A model generated the notes under the pieces. It was not told the DNA's origin. It was given only the letters and a program-made list of their open reading frames with translations, and did no database searches. Positions 10,437 through 19,368 of a stretch of 64,000 nt of DNA are shown piece after piece. The translations under genes and the position numbers were made by a program. Numbering within the stretch: position 1 is the first letter of the stretch; each line of letters opens with the position of its first letter. The stretch is from Pyxidicoccus xibeiensis. GTDB taxonomy: Bacteria; Myxococcota; Myxococcia; Myxococcales; Myxococcaceae. Location of the stretch: assembly GCF_024198175.1 (NCBI RefSeq), contig NZ_JAJVKV010000011.1, positions 62,001 through 126,000 of the forward strand, given 5' to 3'.

Positions 10437-11513
10437 ATGACCTCTGTCGCCGAGTTCATCGCGTTGTCGGAAGCGCTGCACGCCGAGCTCCTCGCCCTGG
10501 ACGAGGAGCTGCTCCACGGCCTGCCGGAACGGCTGGCGCGCTTCCCCCGGGACCCGGAGCAGCGGCGCGGCCTCCGCCAGGAGCAGGAGGAGGCCCTCCA
10601 GCGCCACCTCCCCGCGCTCACCGCCCGCCTGGACGCCGCCTATGCACGGCTGACGGAGCTGGACGCCGGGTTCTCCGACGCGGAGCGCGAGGCCGCGCTG
10701 GAGCACCACCGCGCGCGCGTCCAGCCCTTCTTCCTCCAGTGCCCCTTCATCCGCCGCGCCGCGGACAAGCCGCTGGGCTACCCGGGCGACTACCTGACGG
10801 TGGAGATGATCTTCAACGAGCAGGACGAGGGCGTCTCCACCCTCGCCCGCCTGCTGTCGCGCTATGCGCTGCGCTGCGGCCCCTCGCGCGCACACCGCGC
10901 CCGCCCGCCCTGGCTGCTGCGCCACCTGCGCCAGCACGAGCGCGAGCTGGCCCGCCCCCTGCGCGTGCTGTCCTTCGCCTGCGGGCCCGAGCACACGCTG
11001 CGCGAGTACGCCGCCGCGGGCGCCACGGGCCACTTCACCCTCTGCGACTTCGACCCGGCCCCGCTGGAGCACTGCCGCCGCCAGTTCCAGATGCTCACCG
11101 GCCGCTCGGGCCCCGGCATTCCGCCCCCGCCCACGGTGGACTACGTCCAGGTGTCCACCTACCAGCTGCTGCGCCAGAAGGAGCTGGTGGACCGGCTGCG
11201 CCAGCCCGAGGGCCATGACGTGCTCGTGGTGGCCGGCCTGCTGGACTACCTGACGGACAAGGTGGCCGAGCGCTTCCTGGACGTCCTCGCGGCCCTGGTG
11301 GCGCACGGAGGGCTCGTCCTGCTGACCAACCTCCACCGCCCCAACCCGTGGCGGGCCTTCATGGAGTACGTGGGGGACTGGCGCGTGCTGCACCGGAGCA
11401 CGGAGGAGTTCCAGGCGCTGTGCGAAGGAGGGCCGGAGCGGCGGCTCGCCACGCTGGAGCTCACCAGCGACGCCTCGGACACCAACCTCTTCTGGGCCGG
11501 GCGGCGGGGCTGA
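10437..11513 (+). CDS. class I SAM-dependent methyltransferase
   Basis: A 358-residue protein. The N-terminal 90 residues are helical and Glu/Leu-rich, then comes the conserved block KPLGYPGDYLTVEMIFNEQD, and a Rossmann-like methyltransferase domain from about residue 175 (LRVLSFACGPEHTLREY as motif I, CDFDPAPLEHCRRQF as the acidic motif II, then HDVLVVAGLLDYLTD). The GYPGDY signature is shared, from memory, with enzymes annotated as methyl-ester-forming (extracellular factor / 3-hydroxypalmitate methyl ester type) synthases. Whether the substrate here is a fatty acid cannot be decided. It is probably co-transcribed with the peptidase gene 23 bp upstream, and converges on the DUF2378 gene. 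Confidence 0.75.
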   Translation: MTSVAEFIALSEALHAELLALDEELLHGLPERLARFPRDPEQRRGLRQEQEEALQRHLPALTARLDAAYARLTELDAGFSDAEREAALEHHRARVQPFFLQCPFIRRAADKPLGYPGDYLTVEMIFNEQDEGVSTLARLLSRYALRCGPSRAHRARPPWLLRHLRQHERELARPLRVLSFACGPEHTLREYAAAGATGHFTLCDFDPAPLEHCRRQFQMLTGRSGPGIPPPPTVDYVQVSTYQLLRQKELVDRLRQPEGHDVLVVAGLLDYLTDKVAERFLDVLAALVAHGGLVLLTNLHRPNPWRAFMEYVGDWRVLHRSTEEFQALCEGGPERRLATLELTSDASDTNLFWAGRRG

Positions 11514-11534
11514 GCGCACGGCCCGCCGGCCGGG

Positions 11535-12122
11535 CTACCACTGCACCAGGAACTCGGAGTGGTCCAGTGCCATGGCCGTGCCCTCCACCACGCTCTGCGG
11601 GCCGCCGCCCACCGACATCAGCGCGGCCTTCAGGCTGCCCTCGTGGAAGAGCATGGGCTGCATGTCCCCGCGGAAGATGATGCGCACCCGCCGGCCTTCC
11701 AGCGGCTCGCAGTCATGGGTGCCGTAGCTCACCAGCGTCTTGTAGACGGTGGAGGTGCTGGAGAAGGCCCGCTTCGGGTCCCCCCGCCCCACCAGCTTGG
11801 ACAGCGTGTTGCCCACGTGTGACTCGAAGAAGCCGCTGACGGTGGCCGCCCCGCAGGCCCGGAAGGTGTCATCGACGGAGCCGTAGACGGGCTCGAGCAC
11901 GTCCACTGCCGCGTAGAGCAGCCGCAGGAAGTCCGCCGCCGGGTAGGAGAAGAAGTCGATGGGCTTCTTCATCTTGATGGACTCGGCCAGGCGGAGCATG
12001 GCCTCGCTGCCCGCCCGCTGGGACACGAGCATCAGGATGGAGTTGAAGATGAACCCTCGCACCGCATGGTCCGGCCGCGTCAATGCAATCCGCTGGGAGA
12101 GTTCGCTCTTGTCGCTGGGCAT
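11535..12122 (-). CDS. DUF2378 family protein (myxobacterial paralogous family)
   Basis: A 195-residue protein if started at ATG 12122 (MPSDKSELSQRIALTRPDHA). A GTG at 12194 would add 24 residues with a poor match to the family, so I chose the shorter form. Recognisable DUF2378/TIGR02265 features are the N-terminal VRGFIFNSI, the central PIDFFSYPAADFLRLL, and the C-terminal half with SSTSTVYKTLVSYGTHDCEP and a final beta segment. The family is expanded almost only in Myxococcales and has no known function. A second member is at 38572-39120 in this window. Confidence 0.85.
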   Translation of the reverse strand: MPSDKSELSQRIALTRPDHAVRGFIFNSILMLVSQRAGSEAMLRLAESIKMKKPIDFFSYPAADFLRLLYAAVDVLEPVYGSVDDTFRACGAATVSGFFESHVGNTLSKLVGRGDPKRAFSSTSTVYKTLVSYGTHDCEPLEGRRVRIIFRGDMQPMLFHEGSLKAALMSVGGGPQSVVEGTAMALDHSEFLVQW

Positions 12123-12258
12123 TCGAGAGGGGGTCTCCAGACAGTGGAGTGCAGGCCCGCTGACCTTGCAGGCGTCTTTTACCAGAGTCATCACAGAGCA
12201 GTGGAGCCAATGGCTCCAGACGCGATAAATGATGGGCTTCTGGAGGATTCCTTACCCG

Positions 12259-14775
12259 ATGGGTGAACCCATGAGGACGCAGACCCCTGTCACGCCGCCC
12301 CGCGCTTCCGATGGAGGGCTGACGGACGACAGCGGCCGCACCGGACAGGACGCGGCGAGCATGCGCCGCTCCTTCCTCGACCACGTCCGCTACTCGCGTG
12401 GCAAGAACTACGAGACGTCCACCGCGCATGACCGCTTCATGGCGCTGTCGCTCGCGGTGAGAGACCGCCTGGCGGACCGCTGGGTGAAGACGGCGCGCCA
12501 GTACTACGAGGCCGACGTCAAGCGCGCGTACTACCTGTCCGCGGAGTACCTGCTGGGTCGCGCGCTCGGCAACAACCTGCTCAGCCTGGGCATGCACGAG
12601 GCCGCCGCCGAGTCGATGCGTGAGGTCGGCGTCGACCTGACCAACCTGCTGGAGATGGAGCCGGACGCGGGCCTCGGCAACGGCGGCCTGGGGCGTCTGG
12701 CGGCGTGCTTCCTGGACTCGCTGGCGACGCTGGCCTACCCCGGCATGGGGTACGGCATCCGCTACGAGTTCGGCATCTTCACGCAGGACATCGTCGACGG
12801 CTACCAGGTGGAGCGCGCCGACGAGTGGCTCAAGTTCGGCAACCCGTGGGAAATCGTCCGGCCGGAGAAGGCGGTGCCGGTGCGCTTCTTCGGGCGCGTG
12901 GAGCACCACCAGGGCCCGGACGGCCGGCCCGTGGCGCGCTGGGTGGGCGGCAAGACGGTGATTGGCGTGCCGTACGACACGCCCATCGCCGGCTACCACA
13001 ACAACACCGTCAACACCCTGCGGCTGTGGCAGGCGCGCGCGTCGGAAGAGTTCGACCTGCTGCTGTTCAACGCGGGCGACTACGAGCGCTCGGTGGTGGA
13101 GAAGAACGACTCGGAGGTCATCTCCAAGGTCCTCTACCCCAACGACGCCTTCCAGGCCGGCAAGGAGCTGCGCCTCAAGCAGCAGTACTTCTTCGTCGCG
13201 TGCTCCATCGCGGACATCGTCCGGCGCTACCTGAAGAACCACACCGACTTCCGCGAGTTCCCCAACAAGGCGGCCATCCAGCTCAACGACACGCACCCGG
13301 CCATCGGCGTGGCGGAGCTGATGCGCGTGCTGGTGGACGAGAAGCGGCTGCTCTGGGACGAGGCCTGGTCGATTACGCAGGCGGTGTTCGGCTACACCAA
13401 CCACACGCTGCTGGCGGAGGCGATGGAGCGGTGGCCGGCGACGCTCTTCGAGCGGCTGCTGCCCCGCCACCTGGAAATCATCTACGAAATCAACACGCGC
13501 TTCCTGCGCCAGGTGCAGATCCGCTACCCGTACGACCAGGAGAAGCTGCGGCGGATGAGCCTGGTGGAGGAGGGCCCGGAGAAGAAGATCCGCATGGCCC
13601 ACCTGGCCGTGGTGGGCAGCCACAGCGTCAACGGCGTGGCCGCGCTGCACACGGAGCTGCTGCGCCGGGACGTGATGACCGACTTCGCGGCCATGTACCC
13701 GGAGCGGTTCAACAACAAGACCAACGGCGTGACGCCGCGCCGCTGGCTGGCGTGGTGCAACCCGCGCCTGAACAAGCTGATTACGTCCCGCATCGGCGAG
13801 GGCTGGGCCACGGACCTGGACCAGCTGCGCAAGCTGGAGCCGCACGCGGAGGACCCGGAGTTCCGCAAGGCCTTCCGCGAGGTGAAGCGCGCCAACAAGG
13901 AGGACCTGGCGCGGCACATCCGGGACTTGCGCTGGGTGCAGCTCAACCCGGACGCCATCTTCGACGTGCAGATCAAGCGCCTGCACGAGTACAAGCGGCA
14001 GCTGCTCAACGCGGTGCACATCGTCGCGCTGTGGATGAAGGCCCGGAGGGACCCGTCCACCATCATCCACCCGCGCGCGTTCATCTTCGGCGCCAAGGCG
14101 GCGCCGGGCTACCACCTGGCGAAGCTGACCATCCGGCTCATCAACGGCATTGCCGAGGTCGTCAACAGCGACGCGGGCACCACGGGCCTGCAGGTCGTCT
14201 TCGCGCCCAACTACCGGGTGAGCCTGGCCGAGCGCATCATCCCCGCGGCGGACGTGTCCGAGCAGATCTCCACCGCCGGCATGGAGGCGTCCGGCACGGG
14301 CAACATGAAGCTGATGCTCAACGGCGCGCTGACGCTGGGCACGCTGGACGGCGCCAACGTGGAGATTCGCGAGGCGGTGGGCGACGAGAACTTCTTCCTC
14401 TTCGGCCTCACCGCGGACGAGGTGATTGCCCGCAAGCGCGAGGGCTACCGCCCGCGTGACGTGTACAACCAGCACCTGGAGCTGCGCGAGGCGCTGGACC
14501 TCATCTCCACGGGCTTCTTCTCGCCCGAGGACAAGCACCTCTTCAAGCCGCTGGTGGACAGCCTCCTCGACGAGGACCGCTACCTCGTGCTCGCCGACTT
14601 CCCGTCGTACATGGCGAAGCAGGAGGAGGTCGTCCGCGCCTACCAGGACCAGGAGGGGTGGGCGAAGAAGTGCATCATCAACGTCGCCCGCGGCGGCATC
14701 TTCTCCTCCGACCGCACCATCAAGCAGTACGCCGAGGAGATCTGGCGCATCCAGAAGACGCCGGTGGAGCTGTGA
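12259..14775 (+). CDS. glgP: glycogen/starch/alpha-glucan phosphorylase
   Basis: An 838-residue GT35 phosphorylase, normal for the family. It releases glucose 1-phosphate from the non-reducing ends of glycogen using a pyridoxal phosphate cofactor. The PLP-binding lysine lies in EASGTGNMKLMLNGALTLGT (near residue 690), and other hallmarks are NGGLGRLAACFLDSL, YPGMGYGIRYEFGIF, AIQLNDTHPAIGVAELMR and KRLHEYKRQLLN. Starts at 12229, 12259 and 12271 are all in frame; 12259 is preceded by GGAGG at 12 bases, so the exact start is open. It is divergent from the DUF2378 gene and followed by a strong hairpin, so is likely monocistronic. In myxobacteria glycogen is used up during development. Confidence 0.96.
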   Translation: MGEPMRTQTPVTPPRASDGGLTDDSGRTGQDAASMRRSFLDHVRYSRGKNYETSTAHDRFMALSLAVRDRLADRWVKTARQYYEADVKRAYYLSAEYLLGRALGNNLLSLGMHEAAAESMREVGVDLTNLLEMEPDAGLGNGGLGRLAACFLDSLATLAYPGMGYGIRYEFGIFTQDIVDGYQVERADEWLKFGNPWEIVRPEKAVPVRFFGRVEHHQGPDGRPVARWVGGKTVIGVPYDTPIAGYHNNTVNTLRLWQARASEEFDLLLFNAGDYERSVVEKNDSEVISKVLYPNDAFQAGKELRLKQQYFFVACSIADIVRRYLKNHTDFREFPNKAAIQLNDTHPAIGVAELMRVLVDEKRLLWDEAWSITQAVFGYTNHTLLAEAMERWPATLFERLLPRHLEIIYEINTRFLRQVQIRYPYDQEKLRRMSLVEEGPEKKIRMAHLAVVGSHSVNGVAALHTELLRRDVMTDFAAMYPERFNNKTNGVTPRRWLAWCNPRLNKLITSRIGEGWATDLDQLRKLEPHAEDPEFRKAFREVKRANKEDLARHIRDLRWVQLNPDAIFDVQIKRLHEYKRQLLNAVHIVALWMKARRDPSTIIHPRAFIFGAKAAPGYHLAKLTIRLINGIAEVVNSDAGTTGLQVVFAPNYRVSLAERIIPAADVSEQISTAGMEASGTGNMKLMLNGALTLGTLDGANVEIREAVGDENFFLFGLTADEVIARKREGYRPRDVYNQHLELREALDLISTGFFSPEDKHLFKPLVDSLLDEDRYLVLADFPSYMAKQEEVVRAYQDQEGWAKKCIINVARGGIFSSDRTIKQYAEEIWRIQKTPVEL

Positions 14776-14847
14776 GCCCCACCCGGCGCGGGTGAACCAC
14801 AGACGCATCGCGTCACCCGCGGCCACACCCGACTGACGCAACGCATT

Positions 14848-14887
14848 GGCCCACCTCGTCACACTCGACGGGGTGGGCCTTTCATTG
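14848..14887 (+). terminator. intrinsic terminator of glgP
   Basis: Arms GGCCCACC (14848-14855) and GGTGGGCC (14872-14879), loop of 16 bases containing a short inner TCG/CGA pairing, then TTTCATTGT. It lies 72 bp after the phosphorylase stop codon. Confidence 0.8.
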
Positions 14888-14973
14888 TCTGGCGCACAGC
14901 GTCAGCCGATAACGCGGCGCAATGTATTGACTGGGGAATCAATCCCGGGCACTAGCACTCCCAGTGTCCCGGG

Positions 14974-14994
14974 CTTCCCCGGTAGTGGGGGAAG
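14974..14994 (+). other. hairpin in the lipase leader region
   Basis: Arms CTTCCCC (14974-14980) and GGGGAAG (14988-14994) with a 7-base loop, about 48 bp before the lipase start codon. A TTGACT at 14927-14932 could be a -35, but no good -10 follows at the right distance. It may be part of a structured 5' leader. Confidence 0.35.
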
Positions 14995-15041
14995 GCTGGG
15001 ACGCGGCTGGAATTGCCTCTCCTCTCCCGAAGGAGTCCCCC

Positions 15042-16151
15042 ATGAAGCAGTCTCGTGTGTTGCTCGCGGCCCTGGCGCTCGGCGTCCTGGGGTTCGCCTC
15101 ACCCGCCTCCGCCGCCGCGGAGAAGACGACGTACCCGGTGGTGTTCGCCCATGGCCTGGGCGGCTTCGACGACATCCTTGGCTATGATTACTGGGGCGAC
15201 GACTACGGCACCTTCGTCGGTGACCCCTGCAACGAGCTCTTCGAAGTGACGTGCAACGAGGACATCCACAGCGGGCAGCGCTCCTTCGTCGCCGCGGTGC
15301 AGCCGCTCCAGAGCTCGGACGTGCGCGGGCTGCAGCTGGCCGAGGACATCGAGAGCTACCTGGCCTCCGCGGGCGTCCGCCACGTCAACCTCGTGGGCCA
15401 CTCGCAGGGCGGCATCGACGCGCGCAAGGCCGCGCGGGTGCTGCGCGAGCGCAAGGGCTACGCCGTCGTGAAGGTGCTCCTGAGCGTCTCCTCGCCGCAC
15501 CGGGGCTCGCCGGTCGCCAAGTTCATCCTCGACCTGGGCCCCGGCGTCACCAGCGTCATCGACGCGCTGTTCCGCATCTACGGCGACGTCGTCTACGGGC
15601 CGGGCAATGACGGCTTCGCCGCCGTCAAGGCGCTCGTCTACAACGACTATGACGCCAACGACGGCCTGGCCACGGGCGCGAAGCTGTTCAACTCGAACTA
15701 CCCCGTCAGCGCGAACTACGCGTCCCACTACGCGTCGCTGATGACGGCCCAGTCCGGCATCAACGTGAATCCCGCCCTCTACCTGCTGCGCGGCTTCTTC
15801 TTCGACATCGACGGCGACGGCTACTGCGTCGACGACTGCGAGAATGACGGCGCCGCCGGCCGTGGCGACGGGGTGAAGGCGGAGGACGACGACGACGGCC
15901 TGGTGGGCATCAACTCGCAGCAGATGGGCTACCGGCTCCGCTACAGCGAGAACTTCTTCATGGACTCCATCTCCGTGGACACCGCGCTGGGCTACGTGGC
16001 CAACATCAACGCGCCGAGCGCCGCGCAGATGACCTCGTCGTCGTCCCTCATCAGCCAGGACCACCTGGACGTCATCGGCCTGGGCGGCGACACGTTCGAC
16101 GAGATGGAGTTCTACGCAGCCATCTTCGACTACATCGCGCGCAACGACTAG
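15042..16151 (+). CDS. secreted triacylglycerol lipase (family I)
   Basis: A 369-residue exported lipase. ATG 15042 follows AAGGAG at the right spacing and opens a signal peptide MKQSRVLLAALALGVLGFAS. The mature enzyme starts with the oxyanion-hole strand TYPVVFAHGLGGFDDI, and has the nucleophile elbow GHSQGG with Ser121, VSSPHRGSPVAKFI after it, and the C-terminal SLISQDHLDVIGL containing the likely catalytic His. A DIDGDGYCVDDCENDG loop (about residues 255-275) looks like a calcium-binding and disulfide-bonded insertion. It matches Pseudomonas/Burkholderia family I lipases, which need a dedicated foldase, and a foldase-like gene follows 21 bp downstream. Confidence 0.92.
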   Translation: MKQSRVLLAALALGVLGFASPASAAAEKTTYPVVFAHGLGGFDDILGYDYWGDDYGTFVGDPCNELFEVTCNEDIHSGQRSFVAAVQPLQSSDVRGLQLAEDIESYLASAGVRHVNLVGHSQGGIDARKAARVLRERKGYAVVKVLLSVSSPHRGSPVAKFILDLGPGVTSVIDALFRIYGDVVYGPGNDGFAAVKALVYNDYDANDGLATGAKLFNSNYPVSANYASHYASLMTAQSGINVNPALYLLRGFFFDIDGDGYCVDDCENDGAAGRGDGVKAEDDDDGLVGINSQQMGYRLRYSENFFMDSISVDTALGYVANINAPSAAQMTSSSSLISQDHLDVIGLGGDTFDEMEFYAAIFDYIARND

Positions 16152-16172
16152 CAACCCCGGGGTGAGGGCGGA

Positions 16173-17249
16173 ATGAGAACGCGGACGAAGCTGATGCTGG
16201 GTGGCGCGGTGGCCCTCACGGGCCTGCTCGTCGGACTGCGCCTCATCCCCGCCGGGCAGGCGGCAGTCGCGCCCGCGCCCTCCCGTCAGGACACCGCGCG
16301 CGCGGCGTCCCCGGCTTCGTCCGCGCCCCTTCCCACAGCCGCCACGCCCGGCGCCGCGCCCGCGCCCTCCCCCACCCCCACCGTGGCGGAGGCTGGCGTG
16401 GACGCGGAAGTCGAGGCGCTCATCACCGTGATGCGGGAGCGCTACGGCGCGCGGCTGGACGAGCCCTCCGTGCAGATTCGCCTGCTGGAGGAGCTGATGC
16501 GCTACTTCCAGCGCAAGAGCCCGGACCGCTGGAGGGAGGAGCTGCTGGCCTTCCTCCAGAAGGCCTTCCCCGAGCGCTACCAGGAGCTGGCTGCCACCCT
16601 CCGCAACCGGGAGGACTACGAGAAGTGGGTGAAGGACAACGACGCGTACCTGCGCGGGCTGGGCGAGAAGGAGCGCCGCGCGGCGATGTGGGACGCGCGC
16701 AACCGGCTCTTCGGGAAGGAGACCGCGGAGCGCATCTGGGCCTCCGAGCTGAAGAACCAGGCCATCGCGGACACCCTGCGGACGCTCGACGCGACGGAGG
16801 GCGCCACCGTCACGCAGAAGCTGTCCGCGTACAAGCAGCGGCTGCAGGAGGTCCACGGCGAGCAGGCCCAGGCGTACCTCGCCCGCCACCAGCAGGAGAC
16901 GCTCAACCGCTTCCTGGACCTGTCCTCCATCCAGCGGGAGCTGACGCAGATGCCGCCCCAGGAACGCTCGCGCAACCTGCGCACCATCCGCCAGGAGCTG
17001 GGGCTGGACGAGGAGGCGCTACAGCGCTGGGACGCGCTGGACCAGACGCGCGACGCCCGCTGGGACGCGGGCGCCCGGTACCTGGCGGAGCGCCAGGCCC
17101 TGGCGAAAGAGCACTCCGGCGCCGCGCTGGAGGCGAGGCTCCAGGAGGTGCGCGCCCGCTACTTCGGCGCCGAGGCGGACATCATCGCCCAGGAGGAGGC
17201 GGCGGGCTTCTTCCGCTTCGAGCGCCCCCGGCAGTGGGGGCGCAACTGA
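16173..17249 (+). CDS. lipase chaperone (Lif/foldase)-like protein
   Basis: A 358-residue protein with an N-terminal membrane anchor (residues 7-28), a Pro/Ala-rich linker to about residue 70, then an all-helical part. The segment MWDARNRLFGKETAERIW followed by long charged helices is like the extended helical domain of lipase foldases, which wrap around the folding lipase in the periplasm while tethered to the inner membrane. The usual mini-domain motif RxxFDY with LSALGE is not found. Position directly downstream of a family I lipase gene is the strongest support. It may be a divergent foldase that lacks or has replaced mini-domain 1. Confidence 0.72.
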   Translation: MRTRTKLMLGGAVALTGLLVGLRLIPAGQAAVAPAPSRQDTARAASPASSAPLPTAATPGAAPAPSPTPTVAEAGVDAEVEALITVMRERYGARLDEPSVQIRLLEELMRYFQRKSPDRWREELLAFLQKAFPERYQELAATLRNREDYEKWVKDNDAYLRGLGEKERRAAMWDARNRLFGKETAERIWASELKNQAIADTLRTLDATEGATVTQKLSAYKQRLQEVHGEQAQAYLARHQQETLNRFLDLSSIQRELTQMPPQERSRNLRTIRQELGLDEEALQRWDALDQTRDARWDAGARYLAERQALAKEHSGAALEARLQEVRARYFGAEADIIAQEEAAGFFRFERPRQWGRN

Positions 17250-17259
17250 GCCGCGGGCC

Positions 17260-19212
17260 TCAGGCCGCCTTGTTGAGCCACTCCTCGTAGGCGCGGTAGT
17301 CGTAGTCGCGGCCGAGGAAGGCGTGCACCAGGCGGGCCGCGTCGTCCGAGCCGCCCGGCTCCAGCACCTTGCGCCGGTACGCCTGCGCGGGGGCCGGGTC
17401 CAGCATCCCCTTCTGCTGGAACACCGTGAAGAGGTCCTTCGCGATGACCAGCGACCACATATACGTGTAGTAGTTGGACGAGTACCCCTCGAGGTGCCCG
17501 AAGGAGAGGTGGAAGTACGTGCCCTCCACATAGGGGAACGGCGTGTACTTGCTCTGCAGCTCGCGCACGAGCGCGGTGGCGTCCACGCTGCTCGGCTCCC
17601 GGCGGTACAGCTCCAGGCTGAGCGCGGCGTAGTACATCTGCTGCCGCACCCACAGGCCCTTGCCGAACTCCTCCGCGCGGCGCATGCGCTCCACCACCTC
17701 CGCGGGAATCGGCTCGCCCGTCTGGTAGTGACGGGCGAACGTCTGGAGGCTGGCGGTGTCGCGCGCCCACTCCTCCAGCATCTGCGAGGGGGCCTCCACG
17801 AAGTCCCACTCCGTGCGCACGCCGGACACGCCCGCCCAGCGCGTGTGGCCGCCGAAGATGTGGTGCAGCAGGTGGCCGAACTCGTGGAGGAACGTCTCCA
17901 CGTCGTCGTGCTGCAGCAGCGCGGGCTCGGTGCCGGGCCGGGGGAAGTTGCAGATGAGCACGCCCTCGGGCAGCCGGCGGCCCGACTTGCCGCTGGTGAG
18001 GGTGAACTGGGCCGCGTGCTTGTACTTGTCCTCGCGCGGGTGCATGTCGAGGTAGAAGCGGCCGCGCAGCGCGGTGCCCTCCAGGACGTCGTAGGCCTCC
18101 ACGTCCGGGTGCCACACCGCCGCGTCGGGCACCTTGCGGTAGGTGACGCCGAACAGGCGCGCCGTCAAATCCAGCATGCCCTGCTTCACGCGCGTGTACT
18201 CGTAGTAGGGCCGCACCACCTGCGAGTCGAAGGCGAACTGCTCCGCCTTCACGCGGTCCTCCAGGTAGGCCTGGTCCCACGGGTCCACCTTCTGGGCGCC
18301 GGGCACGTCGCGGCGCTTGCGCTCCAGGAGCATGGCGTAGTCGCGCTCCATGCGGGCGCCGGCTGCGTTGGAGATCTTCTCGATGAAGTCCGCGGCGGCC
18401 TTCTCGTCGCGAATCATCTTGTCCTCCGTCGCGTAGGCCGCCCAGTTGCGGTAGCCCAGCAGCGTGGCCAGCTCGTGGCGGCGGGCCACCATGCGCTGGA
18501 GGACATCCGCATTGGAGGGGTGGCCGCGCATGCGGAACAGGCGCCACATCTGCTCGCGGGACTTCGCGTCGCGCGAGTACGTCATGAACGGGATGATGTC
18601 CGGGTAGTCCGTGGTGATGCGCACCATGCCGTCCGGCCCGGGCGGGTGGGCACGCACGTAGTCGTCGGGCAGGCCGTCCAGGGCGGACGGCGGCAGGCTG
18701 CCGGTGCGCGTGTCCTGGAGCATGTTGCGGCTGAACTCCTGGCCGATGCGGACCAGCTCCTCCTGGAGCTCCTTCACGCGCGTGCGGGTGGCCTCGTCGC
18801 GGTCCACGCCGGCGCGGCGGAAGTCACGCAGCACCTTCTCCATCCACTTGCGCGTGGCGGCGTCCTCGCCGGACAAATCCAGCGAGGCGAGCACGTCGTA
18901 GACGCCCCGGTCCATGCGGATGTCGTTGCCGAGCGTCTCCAGCGCCTGCTCGGCGGCCTCGGAGGCCTCGCGCATGGCGGCCTCCGGGTGGGCATGGCGG
19001 ACCACGCTGGCGCGGGAGCTGGCGTCATCGAGGGCGGCCATCGACTCGTCGTACAGCTCGAGCACGTCGCGCACGACGAAGGGGGGCCTGAGGGACTTGA
19101 GACGGGCAATGCCGGCGCGGGCGGCGGCCATCGCTTCCTCACCGGAGCGGCGGAACTCGGCCGGCGGGCAGGTGATGAGGCGGGCGGCGTCGGGAACTGG
19201 GGTCTCTGACAC
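17260..19212 (-). CDS. M3 family oligopeptidase (thimet/oligoendopeptidase-like)
   Basis: A 650-residue zinc peptidase. I chose GTG 19212 because AGGAG sits six bases upstream of it; the frame continues to an ATG at 19254 without a good site. The M3 zinc motif HEFGH is at residues 443-447 in FLHEFGHLLHHIFGG, and the third ligand region follows in TEWDFVEAPSQMLEEW. YTPFPYVEGTYFHLSFGHLEGYSSNYYTYMW is the substrate-binding tyrosine-rich stretch near the C-terminus. No signal peptide, so it probably degrades short peptides in the cytoplasm. Its 3' end faces the lipase chaperone gene 10 bp away. Confidence 0.93.
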   Translation of the reverse strand: MSETPVPDAARLITCPPAEFRRSGEEAMAAARAGIARLKSLRPPFVVRDVLELYDESMAALDDASSRASVVRHAHPEAAMREASEAAEQALETLGNDIRMDRGVYDVLASLDLSGEDAATRKWMEKVLRDFRRAGVDRDEATRTRVKELQEELVRIGQEFSRNMLQDTRTGSLPPSALDGLPDDYVRAHPPGPDGMVRITTDYPDIIPFMTYSRDAKSREQMWRLFRMRGHPSNADVLQRMVARRHELATLLGYRNWAAYATEDKMIRDEKAAADFIEKISNAAGARMERDYAMLLERKRRDVPGAQKVDPWDQAYLEDRVKAEQFAFDSQVVRPYYEYTRVKQGMLDLTARLFGVTYRKVPDAAVWHPDVEAYDVLEGTALRGRFYLDMHPREDKYKHAAQFTLTSGKSGRRLPEGVLICNFPRPGTEPALLQHDDVETFLHEFGHLLHHIFGGHTRWAGVSGVRTEWDFVEAPSQMLEEWARDTASLQTFARHYQTGEPIPAEVVERMRRAEEFGKGLWVRQQMYYAALSLELYRREPSSVDATALVRELQSKYTPFPYVEGTYFHLSFGHLEGYSSNYYTYMWSLVIAKDLFTVFQQKGMLDPAPAQAYRRKVLEPGGSDDAARLVHAFLGRDYDYRAYEEWLNKAA

Positions 19213-19305
19213 TGTCTGCTCCTGGACTTGATGACAGGGAAGGTAGGGCCGCAAAGGTAATGCGCCCGCTCGCTGGGGGCAGCAGCCTTCGCGGGCTGGA
19301 AAGCA

Positions 19306-19343
19306 GGAGGCCGCCCTGGCGTGCAGGTGCCAGGGCGGCCTCC
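19306..19343 (-). terminator. strong hairpin downstream of the giant lipoprotein gene
   Basis: A perfect 15-bp stem (19306-19320 and 19329-19343) with an 8-base loop, 25 bp past the stop codon of the 1,851-residue lipoprotein gene. On the minus strand it is followed by TCCTGCTTTCC, a weak T-rich end. Being symmetrical it could stop transcription in both directions between this gene and the M3 peptidase promoter. Confidence 0.7.
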
Positions 19344-19368
19344 GTGGAATTCTGGTCGTTTCAGCGGC

